Origin: Patescibacteria group bacterium
GTDB lineage: Bacteria; Patescibacteriota; Minisyncoccia; Phycocordibacterales; UBA1006
Reading direction: 5' to 3'
DNA length: 13,852 nt
Assembly (NCBI GenBank): GCA_020428585.1
Contig: JAGQMP010000010.1
Location: 1-13,852, forward strand
The position numbers and the translations under genes were made by a program. Positions 1-6,251 of the stretch are shown one piece after another. Under the pieces are notes generated by a model. That model saw only the letters and a list, made by a program, of their open reading frames with translations, had not been told where the DNA came from and did not search any database. Each line of letters opens with the position of its first letter. Positions within the stretch are counted from its first letter, which is position 1.

Positions 1-24
1 AGGCGGAGCCATGTCCGATCTGAA

Positions 25-44
25 CCTGCCTGCCAGCAGGCAGG
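25..44. repeat. 20-nt inverted repeat, 9-nt arms
   Basis: Arms 25-33 and 36-44 are perfect reverse complements of the CCTGCCTGC / GCAGGCAGG kind, separated by two bases. No T-tract follows, so it does not look like an intrinsic terminator. From memory, similar CTGCC/GGCAG palindromes recur in intergenic DNA of some Patescibacteria; that has not been checked here. Confidence 0.7.
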
Positions 45-92
45 GCCGGGCCTAATGCTCGGCGGCGCCTCGCACGGCTTAGAGGTCGCGGA

Positions 93-110
93 AGATTGCG
101 TACGCAATCT
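93..110. repeat. 18-bp perfect palindrome
   Basis: The sequence AGATTGCGTACGCAATCT is its own reverse complement. It lies 36 bases upstream of the -10 box of the DUF2726 gene, at the end of the GC-rich block. It could be an operator or the end of a repeat element. There is no T-tract after it. Confidence 0.7.
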
Positions 111-143
111 ATCTGTGACCGAACTAGTCTGGTAATAATTTCT

Positions 144-151
144 GCTATACT
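144..151 (+). promoter_or_regulatory. -10 box of the DUF2726 gene (extended TGC-TATACT)
   Basis: TATACT at 146-151 follows the tail of an extended -10 TGC (143-145). The ATG at 159 begins 7 nt after the box, so transcription starting at the normal distance would give an mRNA with essentially no 5' leader. No good -35 box is visible. The string TCTGCTATACTT recurs exactly before the gene at 5154. Confidence 0.6.
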
Positions 152-158
152 TAACTTT

Positions 159-671
159 ATGAAATCAATCCTCCTCCTCGCGGTACTCGCAGGTATCGCC
201 TATGTGATTATTCAAAAATTGAAACAGAACGAATCATTGGCAGACAAACAACCGATCGACAACATCGGTTCATATTTCTCTCTCAAAAAATATTTCTTTA
301 CCCAATCTGAAAAAGCCTTCTTTGATGAGCTAACAAAACAAAACAATGGCCAATATACTATCCTCTCGAAGGTGCGCTTGGAAGACATTGTCACCACTAA
401 TAGATCATTAGATTGGAAAGAGAAGGGAATTAAACGTAACTACATAAAATCAAAACACCTTGATTTTGTCCTGTTAGACCGACAATACGGAAATATATTA
501 TCTGTCATTGAACTCGACGGAGGATCTCATAATAGCGAGAAGCAAGGTAAATACGACAAAGTTAAAGATAATATCTTGAATTCAGTAGGAGTTAAGTTTT
601 ATAGAGTGAGGGTTGGTGAAGATTTCCACAATTCCATTCACAACATTTTCACAGAGATAACAAGGGCTTAG
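159..671 (+). CDS. DUF2726 family protein, N-terminally membrane-anchored
   Basis: This 170-residue protein starts with a hydrophobic segment (about residues 2-19, MKSILLLAVLAGIAYVII) that should anchor it in the membrane with the rest in the cytoplasm. Residues about 48-165 match the DUF2726 pattern: an SEKAFFDEL helix, KVRLEDI, KHLDFVLLD and VIELDGGSH. The aspartate at D102 followed by E118/D120 resembles a PD-(D/E)XK nuclease core, but activity is not established for the family. I chose ATG 159 rather than an in-frame upstream codon at 96 because it follows a -10 box by 7 nt and directly begins the membrane segment; the upstream codons fall in the GC-rich block. The substrate is unknown. 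It stands alone ahead of the HEPN gene and is more AT-rich than the core genes to the right. Confidence 0.75.
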   Translation: MKSILLLAVLAGIAYVIIQKLKQNESLADKQPIDNIGSYFSLKKYFFTQSEKAFFDELTKQNNGQYTILSKVRLEDIVTTNRSLDWKEKGIKRNYIKSKHLDFVLLDRQYGNILSVIELDGGSHNSEKQGKYDKVKDNILNSVGVKFYRVRVGEDFHNSIHNIFTEITRA

Positions 672-681
672 GCTCTTTTTT
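662..681 (+). terminator. Weak terminator after the DUF2726 gene
   Basis: A 6-bp stem (662-667 with 672-677, one G-U pair) is followed by a T run to 681. The stop codon TAG at 669-671 lies in the loop, and the run is immediately followed by the next promoter. The stem is short, so read-through is likely. Confidence 0.35.
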
Positions 682-689
682 GGTATAAT
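681..689 (+). promoter_or_regulatory. -10 box of the HEPN gene (TGG-TATAAT)
   Basis: A consensus TATAAT at 684-689 is preceded by TGG, an extended -10. The ATG at 697 follows after 7 nt, giving a predicted leaderless mRNA. The box sits immediately after the T run of the previous gene's weak terminator. Confidence 0.65.
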
Positions 690-696
690 CCCAAAT

Positions 697-1878
697 ATGA
701 AGAAGGATAAAGATTTTAAATACTATTTTGAAGTTCTAGTTTCTGAAAATTCAAAGAATGTTGACTTTGATGATGAAAAATCTTTTTGTTTGAATTTGAT
801 GTCTAATAATAATTTATTTTCTAAAGAATCCGAATGTTCAAATGACAATAAATGGATTAACGACAATGATGTAAGTTTAGGAATAAAAAGAATAGATATA
901 GATGATGAAGAGAAAGTTTCTTTGAATCAAGTATATACTCTGACACTTTCATCAAAATCATTTGATGTGATTGAACCAATGAGAATAACTCTTATTGCAT
1001 ATCTTAAAAAAATAGGTTTTGATTCTGTATATGTGCTTGAAGATGATATTTCTAGCAAGATTGCAGCACAACTTTATCCTTATATTTATAAAGTAGAATC
1101 TTTTTTAAGAAAGTATGTGATTAAGTTTTTCGTCACAAAACTTGGTGCTGAATGGTGGAAACAGTCCGCAGGTTCAGAAATGCAAAAGAAAACTAATCTA
1201 AGAAAAAATAATGAAACAGTTTTTTCTGAATTTATTGATAATGAGGTATATTTAATTGATTTCGGCGATTTGGGCCAATTGATTTTTAATCAATCGTCAG
1301 GGAATCTAAATAAAGAATTGATTGTCGAAAAAATATTGAAGACTGAAGAAACCATTCAATCTTTGATTCAATTAAAAGAAGAAGTCCAATCGAATTATAG
1401 TAAGTTCTTTAAAGAAACCTTTAAAGAAAATAATTTTCAACAAGATTGGGAAGAACTTGAAAAGATCAGGCATAAAATTGCTCATAATAACTTATTTACT
1501 TTGACAGACCAAGAACGAGGGACTGAGCTCTGTTCAAAATTAATAGAGACTATTGATTTAGCAAACAAAGAAATCGATAAAATTAACTTCGAGGAAAAAG
1601 ACAAGGAATCAATCATAAGCAACTTCATCAAGAGGGGGGAAGAAATTTCGACTACTATTTTCTTTAAAGAATTAGAGAAAAGTATTAGATGGGCAAGTGA
1701 AGAAGGTGATGGGTTTGTTGGATTAAAGAAATTCATAAATATACTAGAGGACAAGAAGGGTTACGATTATTATTCAATAAGAAGTAAGCTCAGAGAGTTA
1801 GAAGATTTGAATGAAATTGAAATTTATTCATTCAAAAGTGAAAAAAATGAATGGCCTGTAAAGAATCTTATGATTTAG
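697..1878 (+). CDS. Swt1-type HEPN domain protein (putative RNase-related)
   Basis: This 393-residue protein is strongly AT-rich (line 1201-1260 holds only 11 G/C in 60) and lysine-, asparagine- and glutamate-rich. Residues about 125-270 look like a Swt1-family HEPN domain: YKVESFLRKYVIKFF, then GAEWW (150-154), a charged linker, IDFGDLGQLIF (187-197), and EKIRHKIAHN (255-264). The last segment contains the HEPN signature R258-x4-H263, which in active members forms the RNA-cleaving site. The N-terminal 90 residues are acidic and unrecognised; the C-terminal about 120 residues are predicted helical and also unrecognised. HEPN proteins often serve as toxins or defence effectors, but no antitoxin of known type is adjacent. 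A 68-codon ORF overlaps the 3' end by 28 nt. The domain call rests on motif memory. Confidence 0.6.
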   Translation: MKKDKDFKYYFEVLVSENSKNVDFDDEKSFCLNLMSNNNLFSKESECSNDNKWINDNDVSLGIKRIDIDDEEKVSLNQVYTLTLSSKSFDVIEPMRITLIAYLKKIGFDSVYVLEDDISSKIAAQLYPYIYKVESFLRKYVIKFFVTKLGAEWWKQSAGSEMQKKTNLRKNNETVFSEFIDNEVYLIDFGDLGQLIFNQSSGNLNKELIVEKILKTEETIQSLIQLKEEVQSNYSKFFKETFKENNFQQDWEELEKIRHKIAHNNLFTLTDQERGTELCSKLIETIDLANKEIDKINFEEKDKESIISNFIKRGEEISTTIFFKELEKSIRWASEEGDGFVGLKKFINILEDKKGYDYYSIRSKLRELEDLNEIEIYSFKSEKNEWPVKNLMI

Positions 1879-2057
1879 TTCAATTTATTGCTTCACGCAT
1901 TCCTGATTTTTATGCGTTGGTTGAGCAATCTAGGGTAGAGAGACGGCCCCTAAAGCTGGCCAGAGCTATAGAGGACGAATTTGGAGAAGGTTCATTTTCA
2001 ACTCTCACCACAGCATTTATGCAAGATTCTGAAAAGCTATTGGAACAACTACGTTAA
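1851..2057 (+). CDS. Small hypothetical protein overlapping the HEPN gene end
   Basis: This 68-codon ORF begins at an ATG 28 nt inside the 3' end of the HEPN gene, in the +1 frame relative to it. Its product is mostly helical, with a sensible mix of charged and hydrophobic residues and a composition less AT-rich than the HEPN gene. I do not recognise it. The overlap suggests translational coupling, so it could be a partner or antitoxin of the HEPN protein. Equally, it could be the surviving C-terminal end of an older gene cut by the insertion of the AT-rich HEPN gene. No Shine-Dalgarno sequence is visible. Confidence 0.45.
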   Translation: MACKESYDLVQFIASRIPDFYALVEQSRVERRPLKLARAIEDEFGEGSFSTLTTAFMQDSEKLLEQLR

Positions 2058-2226
2058 CCAAAGAGCTCATCACACTCTTCCAAGAAATTGTCTATTTGGT
2101 AAGTTCTAATAAGATTCAGTTGTACCAGCACGTGATGGGGTATGTGGTATCTTGATGTGAATAACATTTCACTTTTCCATCTGATCCACAACAGAAGAGG
2201 AAGTTTTGTTTTAAAAAAAGATAATT

Positions 2227-2901
2227 ATGTTTTTACAACTATTTAGAGATGTTATAAGAAATTCTACTGGTGATGGAAGAAATTATATTCACCATAAACT
2301 AAGGTATGCTTACCATGGACTACGCTGCTATAACGAAGGATTAAATAGCGCCGAGAAAATGGTTGTAAAAAACTTAGCACACGAACTAGATCTTAAAAGA
2401 TATTATATATTTAATAACCTAACGCTTGAGACTTCTGATGGTTTATCAACTCAAATTGATCACGTAGTAGTTTCACCGTATGGGATTTTTGTGATTGAAA
2501 CTAAAGACTACTCTGGGTGGATTTTTGGAGATCAATTTGGAAAAGTATGGACGCAGACACTTCCAGGGAAAAATAAACACACCTTTCAAAATCCATTTCG
2601 TCAGAATTACAGACACATAAAAATCCTACAAGAGTATTTACCGTTTGTTCATTCAACAGCATTCAAGACAATAATAGCTTTCAGTAGGTTTTCCGAATTT
2701 AAAACAAAAAAACCCGAAGCCGTCGTGTACATAGATCAGGTAGTTGATTACATAAAAAATTTTAAGGATAGTGTGATCAATAAGGCTGTATTTTTTATGG
2801 TAATAGGTAAGTTATCTCAGTTATGCCAATCTACTGATATATCGCCAGGTAAACACAAATTGAATTTGAAATCTTCTCATTTGAGTAAAAATGTCAAATA
2901 A
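2227..2901 (+). CDS. NERD domain protein (nuclease-related)
   Basis: This 224-residue protein carries a NERD domain at about residues 40-150. Its motifs are SAEKMVVKNLAHEL, QIDHVVVSPYGIFVIETK (76-93) and QNPFRQNYRHIK (121-132). D78 and the E91-T-K93 triplet correspond to the acidic and E-x-K residues of the restriction-endonuclease-like core, and Q121/Q126 to conserved positions after it. NERD proteins are thought to act on nucleic acid, but the substrate is rarely known. There is no C-terminal zinc finger or helicase; the tail after about 190 is lysine/serine-rich. The gene is AT-rich like the HEPN gene. No -10 box sits directly before the ATG, and the purine run AGAGGAAG is over 20 nt upstream, too far for a ribosome site. 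A leadered mRNA is therefore likely. Confidence 0.8.
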   Translation: MFLQLFRDVIRNSTGDGRNYIHHKLRYAYHGLRCYNEGLNSAEKMVVKNLAHELDLKRYYIFNNLTLETSDGLSTQIDHVVVSPYGIFVIETKDYSGWIFGDQFGKVWTQTLPGKNKHTFQNPFRQNYRHIKILQEYLPFVHSTAFKTIIAFSRFSEFKTKKPEAVVYIDQVVDYIKNFKDSVINKAVFFMVIGKLSQLCQSTDISPGKHKLNLKSSHLSKNVK

Positions 2902-2970
2902 AATTAACATTTTTATATAATGTTAAATAATTTTTTTTGAAAAATTTGAACATCGTCACAGAATGCTAGC

Positions 2971-2998
2971 AAAAAAGACCCCCAAGGGTCTTTTGTAT
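2971..2998. terminator. Bidirectional terminator between the NERD and pilin genes
   Basis: A 9-bp perfect stem (2973-2981 with 2986-2994, AAAAGACCC / GGGTCTTTT) has a 4-base loop and an A/T tract on each side. It directly follows the stop of the minus-strand pilin and can also end the plus-strand NERD transcript. Confidence 0.85.
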
Positions 2999-3000
2999 TT

Positions 3001-3759
3001 TTACTCTCGATTATCGTAAGCATCTTGTGCGCTTTCAAAAGTTGGTGCTGGTGAACCACATCCTCCTTGAGGAATCGCATAGAGGTATCCCTTGCGGACT
3101 CCATCACGGGTTGCGGTAGATGCTGTGGCCGCTCCGATACAATAATATCTAGGTTCGATGAATTCATCTCCATTTGATCGTGCTTCTTCCCGTAGTGCCT
3201 TGATATCATCGCTTGTTAGAAGAAGTCCATCATCTGAATGTACCCCATCAAAGGTTCCGCTACCACCAAGGGGTTGGCATGGGCCGTAATCGTCATCATG
3301 TAACATATGAAGGTTGAGATCCCCATCATCAACCTCTAATGTCTCTTGTTCTGGTGTACCAGGTGCATGACAAATAGTTGTTGATCCACGAGCATAGGCT
3401 TCTTCCGCGTAAAACAGATTGTATGCCTGTTGTGCATTCAAGGTGACAATAACTGCATATGAAGTTACATCACTATCACAACTTTCCCAAATACCCCCGT
3501 CATCTTCTATTGATTGTTTGATATATTCGAGATCTCCTCCAATACCAAAGAGGTCACAGACGTTAGTATAATCACCAAGGGCATTCGTCTCTATCTCAAC
3601 AGCCGTTGCTAATTGATTCATTTCAGTCACGATGGCTGCGTCTTTGGCACGCGTGCGTGATTCTCCTAGATTTGAAATGACGATTGTCGCCAAGATTCCA
3701 ATAATTGCGACCACCACAAGTAATTCTATTAAAGTAAATCCTTTTCTGTATTTCTTCAT
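3001..3759 (-). CDS. Type IV pilin-like protein with an inserted Cys/His module
   Basis: The 252-residue product starts MKKYRKG followed by FTLIE, the class III signal cut by prepilin peptidase after G7 with glutamate E12. A hydrophobic helix runs to about residue 30. It should be assembled into a type IV pilus or pseudopilus on the cell surface. The globular part is unusually large and acidic. Residues 127-162 match a small module seen in other secreted bacterial proteins (pattern ICH-PPG...H-x2-HGD...GxC): here C130-H131, PGTPE, H151, H154, DDDYG and C161. Four further cysteines (C68, C94, C207, C234) could form disulfides. The module's role is unknown; the Cys/His set suggests metal binding. 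No other pilus assembly gene is nearby, so the export machinery must be encoded elsewhere. The start is fixed by the signal peptide and by the -10 box. Confidence 0.9.
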   Translation of the reverse strand: MKKYRKGFTLIELLVVVAIIGILATIVISNLGESRTRAKDAAIVTEMNQLATAVEIETNALGDYTNVCDLFGIGGDLEYIKQSIEDDGGIWESCDSDVTSYAVIVTLNAQQAYNLFYAEEAYARGSTTICHAPGTPEQETLEVDDGDLNLHMLHDDDYGPCQPLGGSGTFDGVHSDDGLLLTSDDIKALREEARSNGDEFIEPRYYCIGAATASTATRDGVRKGYLYAIPQGGCGSPAPTFESAQDAYDNRE

Positions 3760-3768
3760 ACCTTGAGG

Positions 3769-3777
3769 ATTATAGCA
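3769..3777 (-). promoter_or_regulatory. -10 box of the pilin gene (TGC-TATAAT)
   Basis: On the minus strand, TATAAT (3774-3769) is preceded by TGC, an extended -10. The ATG begins 9 nt downstream, so the mRNA would have almost no leader. Confidence 0.65.
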
Positions 3778-3830
3778 TATAATGTGACCTTAAGGATATA
3801 CTCTTATTTAAGATAAGACTCATCACAATG

Positions 3831-3859
3831 TTGTACGGGTTTCTATAGTTTCGTATACT
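3831..3859 (+). promoter_or_regulatory. Promoter of mscL
   Basis: TTGTAC (3831-3836) and TATACT (3854-3859) are separated by exactly 17 nt. Start of transcription near 3866 would leave a leader of about 38 nt. The leader holds a small hairpin (TTCGT 3868-3872 with ACGAA 3877-3881) and no Shine-Dalgarno sequence. This is the best two-box promoter in the window and one of the few that is clearly not leaderless. Confidence 0.6.
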
Positions 3860-3903
3860 AGCAATAGTTCGTCTCTACGAATCTAATTTATAGAAATCTC
3901 ATT

Positions 3904-4323
3904 ATGTTAAAAGAATTCAAAGCGTTTGCCGTCAAAGGCAACATGGTTGATATGGCGGTTGGTATCATTATCGGAGGTGCGTTCGGTACCATTGTAAAAT
4001 CACTGGTTGACGACGTGATCATGCCAATTATTTCAGGTATTTTTACGCTCCCTGATTTTTCAAATCTCTTCGTTGTTTTGAAAGGTACGGGAGAGAGTTT
4101 TACCTCTGTCGATGCTGCCCGCGAGGCCGGAGCAGCCGTCTTGGCCTACGGCTCATTTATTAACGCTGTCATCGCGTTCTTGATTGTTGCATGGGCTCTG
4201 TTTATGTTAGTAAAGGGAATTAATACCCTAAAGCAACAAGAAGAAGCAGCCCCTGAGGCACCGAAAGGTCCAACTGAGGTAGAGCTTCTCACTCAGATTC
4301 GAGACAGTCTCAAACAGCGATAA
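3904..4323 (+). CDS. mscL: Large-conductance mechanosensitive channel MscL
   Basis: MscL is a homo-oligomeric inner-membrane pore that opens under membrane tension to release solutes during hypo-osmotic shock. The 139-residue product is close to the usual length of about 136. It shows the conserved N-terminal amphipathic helix (LKEFKAFAVKGNMVDMAVG), the first membrane helix with GIIIGGAFGTIVKSLVDDVIMP at about residues 20-41, a periplasmic loop of about 35 residues, and the second helix INAVIAFLIVAWALFMLVK (86-104). A charged cytoplasmic helix ending LLTQIRDSLKQR closes the protein. It is a single-gene unit: divergent from the pilin gene and convergent with the LOG gene, with which it shares a terminator. 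Confidence 0.97.
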   Translation: MLKEFKAFAVKGNMVDMAVGIIIGGAFGTIVKSLVDDVIMPIISGIFTLPDFSNLFVVLKGTGESFTSVDAAREAGAAVLAYGSFINAVIAFLIVAWALFMLVKGINTLKQQEEAAPEAPKGPTEVELLTQIRDSLKQR

Positions 4324-4324
4324 T

Positions 4325-4353
4325 AAAAAACCTCTCATGATGAGAGGTTTTTT
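4325..4353. terminator. Shared bidirectional terminator between mscL and the LOG gene
   Basis: A long near-perfect stem (4325-4338 with 4340-4353, core CCTCTCAT / ATGAGAGG) is flanked by A6 on the left and T6 on the right, so it works in both directions. The minus-strand LOG stop codon (4354-4352) merges into it, and the mscL stop lies one base outside. Confidence 0.92.
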
Positions 4354-5083
4354 ATTCGTGGTGACCAAGGTGATGTTTGTTTGAAATATCATTTCGTACT
4401 GGTGCCTTATTTACGATATTCACAATTTCATCGATATCATCAGTGATCACGTATAGATCAAGGTCTTCTTTGTTGATGGTTGATTCGCCGTCCCGGAGGA
4501 GAACTTCTTTAAAGAATCCTTCAAGAGGTTTCCAGAAGTCAGAACCAAAGAGAATGATGGGGGTATCGGGAATCTTCTTGGTTTGCTTGAGGGTAAGGAT
4601 TTCAAAGAATTCGTCGAGGGTGCCAAATCCACCTGGAACATACACGTAAGCTTCGGCCGCGTAGGCAAGGACGACCTTTCGCGAGAAGAAATGATGAAAA
4701 TCAACTGAATCGTTCAGGTATGGATTCAAGGCCTGTTCCATCGGTAATTCAATGTTAATACCGAGGGACACACCGTTTTCAGCCTCATAAGCGCCACGAT
4801 TAGCGGCCCCCATAAGGCCATGACCACCACCAGTTACCACCGCGTATCCGAGGTCTGCAATCTTGGCAGCCAGCTGCCTAACTGGTTCGTAATAACGACT
4901 GCCTTCTTCAAGGCGAGCGGACCCAAAGATGGTGATAGATTTTTCGTGTCCTTTAACCAGATCAAAACCACGTCTAAATTCAGCATCGATAATACATAAA
5001 CGTGAATCAGTGACGTTATCGCCGTTTTTTGCGATACAGTCTTCAGTAATCTCTTTCAAACTCTTTTTATGATTGGTATTCAT
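4352..5083 (-). CDS. LOG family (TIGR00730-like) nucleotide phosphoribohydrolase
   Basis: The 243-residue protein belongs to the LOG / former 'lysine decarboxylase-like' family, whose characterised members cleave nucleoside 5'-monophosphates to free base and ribose 5-phosphate. Visible motifs are SITIFGSARL (49-58), VTGGGHGLMGAANRGA (83-98), the SRK at 134-136 and PGGFGTLDEFFE (150-161), the PGGxGTxxE nucleotide-binding and catalytic signature. No true decarboxylase features are present. The first 45 residues form an extra helical N-terminus compared with the shortest family members. The physiological base is unknown; purine salvage or cytokinin-like nucleotide turnover are family roles. The gene is convergent with mscL, and its promoter is back to back with that of the ATP-cone gene. 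Confidence 0.9.
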   Translation of the reverse strand: MNTNHKKSLKEITEDCIAKNGDNVTDSRLCIIDAEFRRGFDLVKGHEKSITIFGSARLEEGSRYYEPVRQLAAKIADLGYAVVTGGGHGLMGAANRGAYEAENGVSLGINIELPMEQALNPYLNDSVDFHHFFSRKVVLAYAAEAYVYVPGGFGTLDEFFEILTLKQTKKIPDTPIILFGSDFWKPLEGFFKEVLLRDGESTINKEDLDLYVITDDIDEIVNIVNKAPVRNDISNKHHLGHHE

Positions 5084-5090
5084 ATCCGAT

Positions 5091-5099
5091 ATTGTAGCA
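5091..5099 (-). promoter_or_regulatory. -10 box of the LOG gene (TGC-TACAAT)
   Basis: On the minus strand TACAAT (5096-5091) follows TGC. The ATG at 5083 is 7 nt downstream, another leaderless layout. Confidence 0.6.
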
Positions 5100-5114
5100 T
5101 GGACACCTTAGTGA

Positions 5115-5144
5115 TTGTGGAACCGAACCAGACTCTGCTATACT
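5115..5144 (+). promoter_or_regulatory. Promoter of the ATP-cone nuclease gene
   Basis: TTGTGG (5115-5120) is a possible -35 box, 18 nt before the extended -10 TGC-TATACT (5139-5144). The ATG at 5154 follows after 9 nt. The stretch TCTGCTATACTT is identical to that before the DUF2726 gene. Confidence 0.6.
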
Positions 5145-5153
5145 TGGCCCATA

Positions 5154-5996
5154 ATGTCTAGGAATGCTAACCGTAAGGTCGTTAAACGTGGAGGCCAAGA
5201 AGAATTATTCGTTCCCGAAAAATTATGTGGATCGATCAAGATGGCAGGGGCTGCTGATAGTTTGGCTGACCAAGTGTGCGCTATTGTTGCCGATAGTATC
5301 GAGTCAGGAGTATCAACCGATAAAATTTTTACGACGACTCGTCGTTATTTAGCAAACTTTGATCCCAAAATTGCCGCGCTCTATGCCCTTGAACGGGGAC
5401 TCGGGGCTTTAGGTCCGTCAGGATTTCTCTTTGAACAATACGTCGCATCATTATTCCGTGAAATGGGATATGAGGTCAGGATGAACGTATATGTGCTTGG
5501 TGAAGGGGTTGAACATGAAATCGATGTTTGGGCTGAAAAAGGTAACGTTGTGTTTATTGTCGAGGCAAAGTATCGAAATGATTACAAAACCAAGACGCAC
5601 ATTAATACCGTGATGTATGCGGATGCACGTCTTGGTGATATTCGCCGTCGTGCCAAAAAGGGCGGGGATCACCGTGAATACTACATGTGGGTGGTGACGA
5701 ATACCCAGTTTACCGAGGCGGCCGTTAGTTACGTCGGACATCGTGACCTGCAGTTGATGGGATGGGATTATCCTAAATACATCAATCTGATGAAGATTGT
5801 CTCCGACAAGAAACTGTATCCCGTAACGATCTTGCCGTCGATTACGCAGAAGGCTTTAAAGGGCCTTGCGGCTGATGGTATCGTGTTAATTAAATCACTG
5901 GCAGGAATGAAGGCCGGTGATTATGTAAAGCATTATGGCCTTTCCGAGAGTCTGGCAGAAAAGCTTGAAAGGGAAGTCGCTGAATTGGTAATGTAG
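5154..5996 (+). CDS. ATP-cone domain fused to a restriction-endonuclease-like domain
   Basis: The 280-residue protein has three parts. Residues about 6-85 resemble an ATP-cone, the nucleotide-sensing domain of ribonucleotide reductases and NrdR (VVKRGGQEELFVPEKL, then a run of short helices with TTRRYLA). Residues about 88-205 form an Mrr-like PD-(D/E)XK fold: GFLFEQYVASLFREMGYEV with E94, then EHEIDVW (D124) and VFIVEAKYRND (E137, K139). Residues about 226-278 are a helical tail that may be helix-hairpin-helix DNA-binding. A nuclease controlled by ATP or dATP level is a plausible reading, but this is inference. I prefer ATG 5154 over an in-frame ATG at 5115 because the latter lies upstream of the -10 box. 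It appears to be a single-gene unit ending at its own terminator. Confidence 0.8.
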   Translation: MSRNANRKVVKRGGQEELFVPEKLCGSIKMAGAADSLADQVCAIVADSIESGVSTDKIFTTTRRYLANFDPKIAALYALERGLGALGPSGFLFEQYVASLFREMGYEVRMNVYVLGEGVEHEIDVWAEKGNVVFIVEAKYRNDYKTKTHINTVMYADARLGDIRRRAKKGGDHREYYMWVVTNTQFTEAAVSYVGHRDLQLMGWDYPKYINLMKIVSDKKLYPVTILPSITQKALKGLAADGIVLIKSLAGMKAGDYVKHYGLSESLAEKLEREVAELVM

Positions 5997-6002
5997 GTGG
6001 GG

Positions 6003-6026
6003 ATAGGTCATTGACCTATTTTTTTT
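6003..6026 (+). terminator. Terminator after the ATP-cone nuclease gene
   Basis: A 7-bp stem (6003-6009 with 6013-6019, ATAGGTC / GACCTAT) has a 3-base loop and is followed by eight T's. Confidence 0.85.
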
Positions 6027-6052
6027 GTTTGTGGTTTCATATGAAAAATAAC

Positions 6053-6058
6053 TAAAAT
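6053..6058 (+). promoter_or_regulatory. Possible -10 box of the 60-codon ORF
   Basis: TAAAAT lies 8 nt before the GTG at 6067, matching the layout of the other genes. A TTGTGG 18 nt upstream (6029-6034) could be the -35 box. The hexamer is weak. Confidence 0.35.
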
Positions 6059-6066
6059 CAAAAATC

Positions 6067-6249
6067 GTGAAAAAAGGTAAGTTCTCAAAGAAGATCCAAA
6101 ACATCCTCAAGCAAATTTGGGGTAGTGAAGTTGCTCAGCAACTAAAAAACTTCTCGACTTCTTTTCCTGGAAAGAAACTCGAAGAATTGGACAATAAGCA
6201 AATAAGCATTGAATTATCTCTCAAGGGGCATCAATGTCTATTTACTTAA
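6067..6249 (+). CDS. Small hypothetical protein, GTG start
   Basis: This 60-codon ORF sits in an otherwise empty gap between two terminators. It starts with GTG 8 nt after a possible -10 box and ends with TAA two bases before a terminator stem. The product begins with a basic stretch (MKKGKFSKKIQNILKQIW) followed by a more neutral helical part and no membrane segment. I do not recognise it. The neat fit between promoter and terminator argues for a real small gene; the ending in GHQCLFT could instead mark a truncated remnant. Confidence 0.4.
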   Translation: MKKGKFSKKIQNILKQIWGSEVAQQLKNFSTSFPGKKLEELDNKQISIELSLKGHQCLFT

Positions 6250-6251
6250 TG

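Larger units (their letters stand above)
1..138 (+). other. GC-rich block with short open frame, possibly the 3' end of a truncated gene
   Basis: The first 120 bases are about 64% G+C (77 of 120 by count), unlike the AT-rich genes that follow. Frame 1 stays open from the left edge to a TAA at 136-138, so this could be the last 45 codons of a gene starting outside the window. The translation is rich in Gly, Ala, Pro and Cys and is not recognisable. Two compact inverted repeats lie inside it, at 25-44 and 93-110. I see no tRNA or rRNA signature. A repeat-derived intergenic segment is at least as likely as a coding end. Confidence 0.25.

Noticed and set aside
1..140. tRNA or small RNA gene at the left edge
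   Set aside because: No cloverleaf, T-loop sequence or conserved SRP/RNase P motif could be found; only simple palindromes.
96..158. Upstream in-frame start for the DUF2726 gene
   Set aside because: The added residues come from the GC-rich palindromic block and precede the -10 box; the start at 159 opens directly into the membrane helix.
2156..2172. CRP-like site TGTGA...TCAC before the NERD gene
   Set aside because: The half-sites are 8 nt apart instead of 6 and the second one is incomplete.
2913..3209. 98-codon minus-strand ORF over the pilin end
   Set aside because: It overlaps the C-terminal part of the pilin gene in another frame and crosses the terminator, with no recognisable product.
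5115..5153. Upstream in-frame ATG for the ATP-cone nuclease
   Set aside because: It lies upstream of the TATACT box, and the extra 13 residues do not fit the ATP-cone start.
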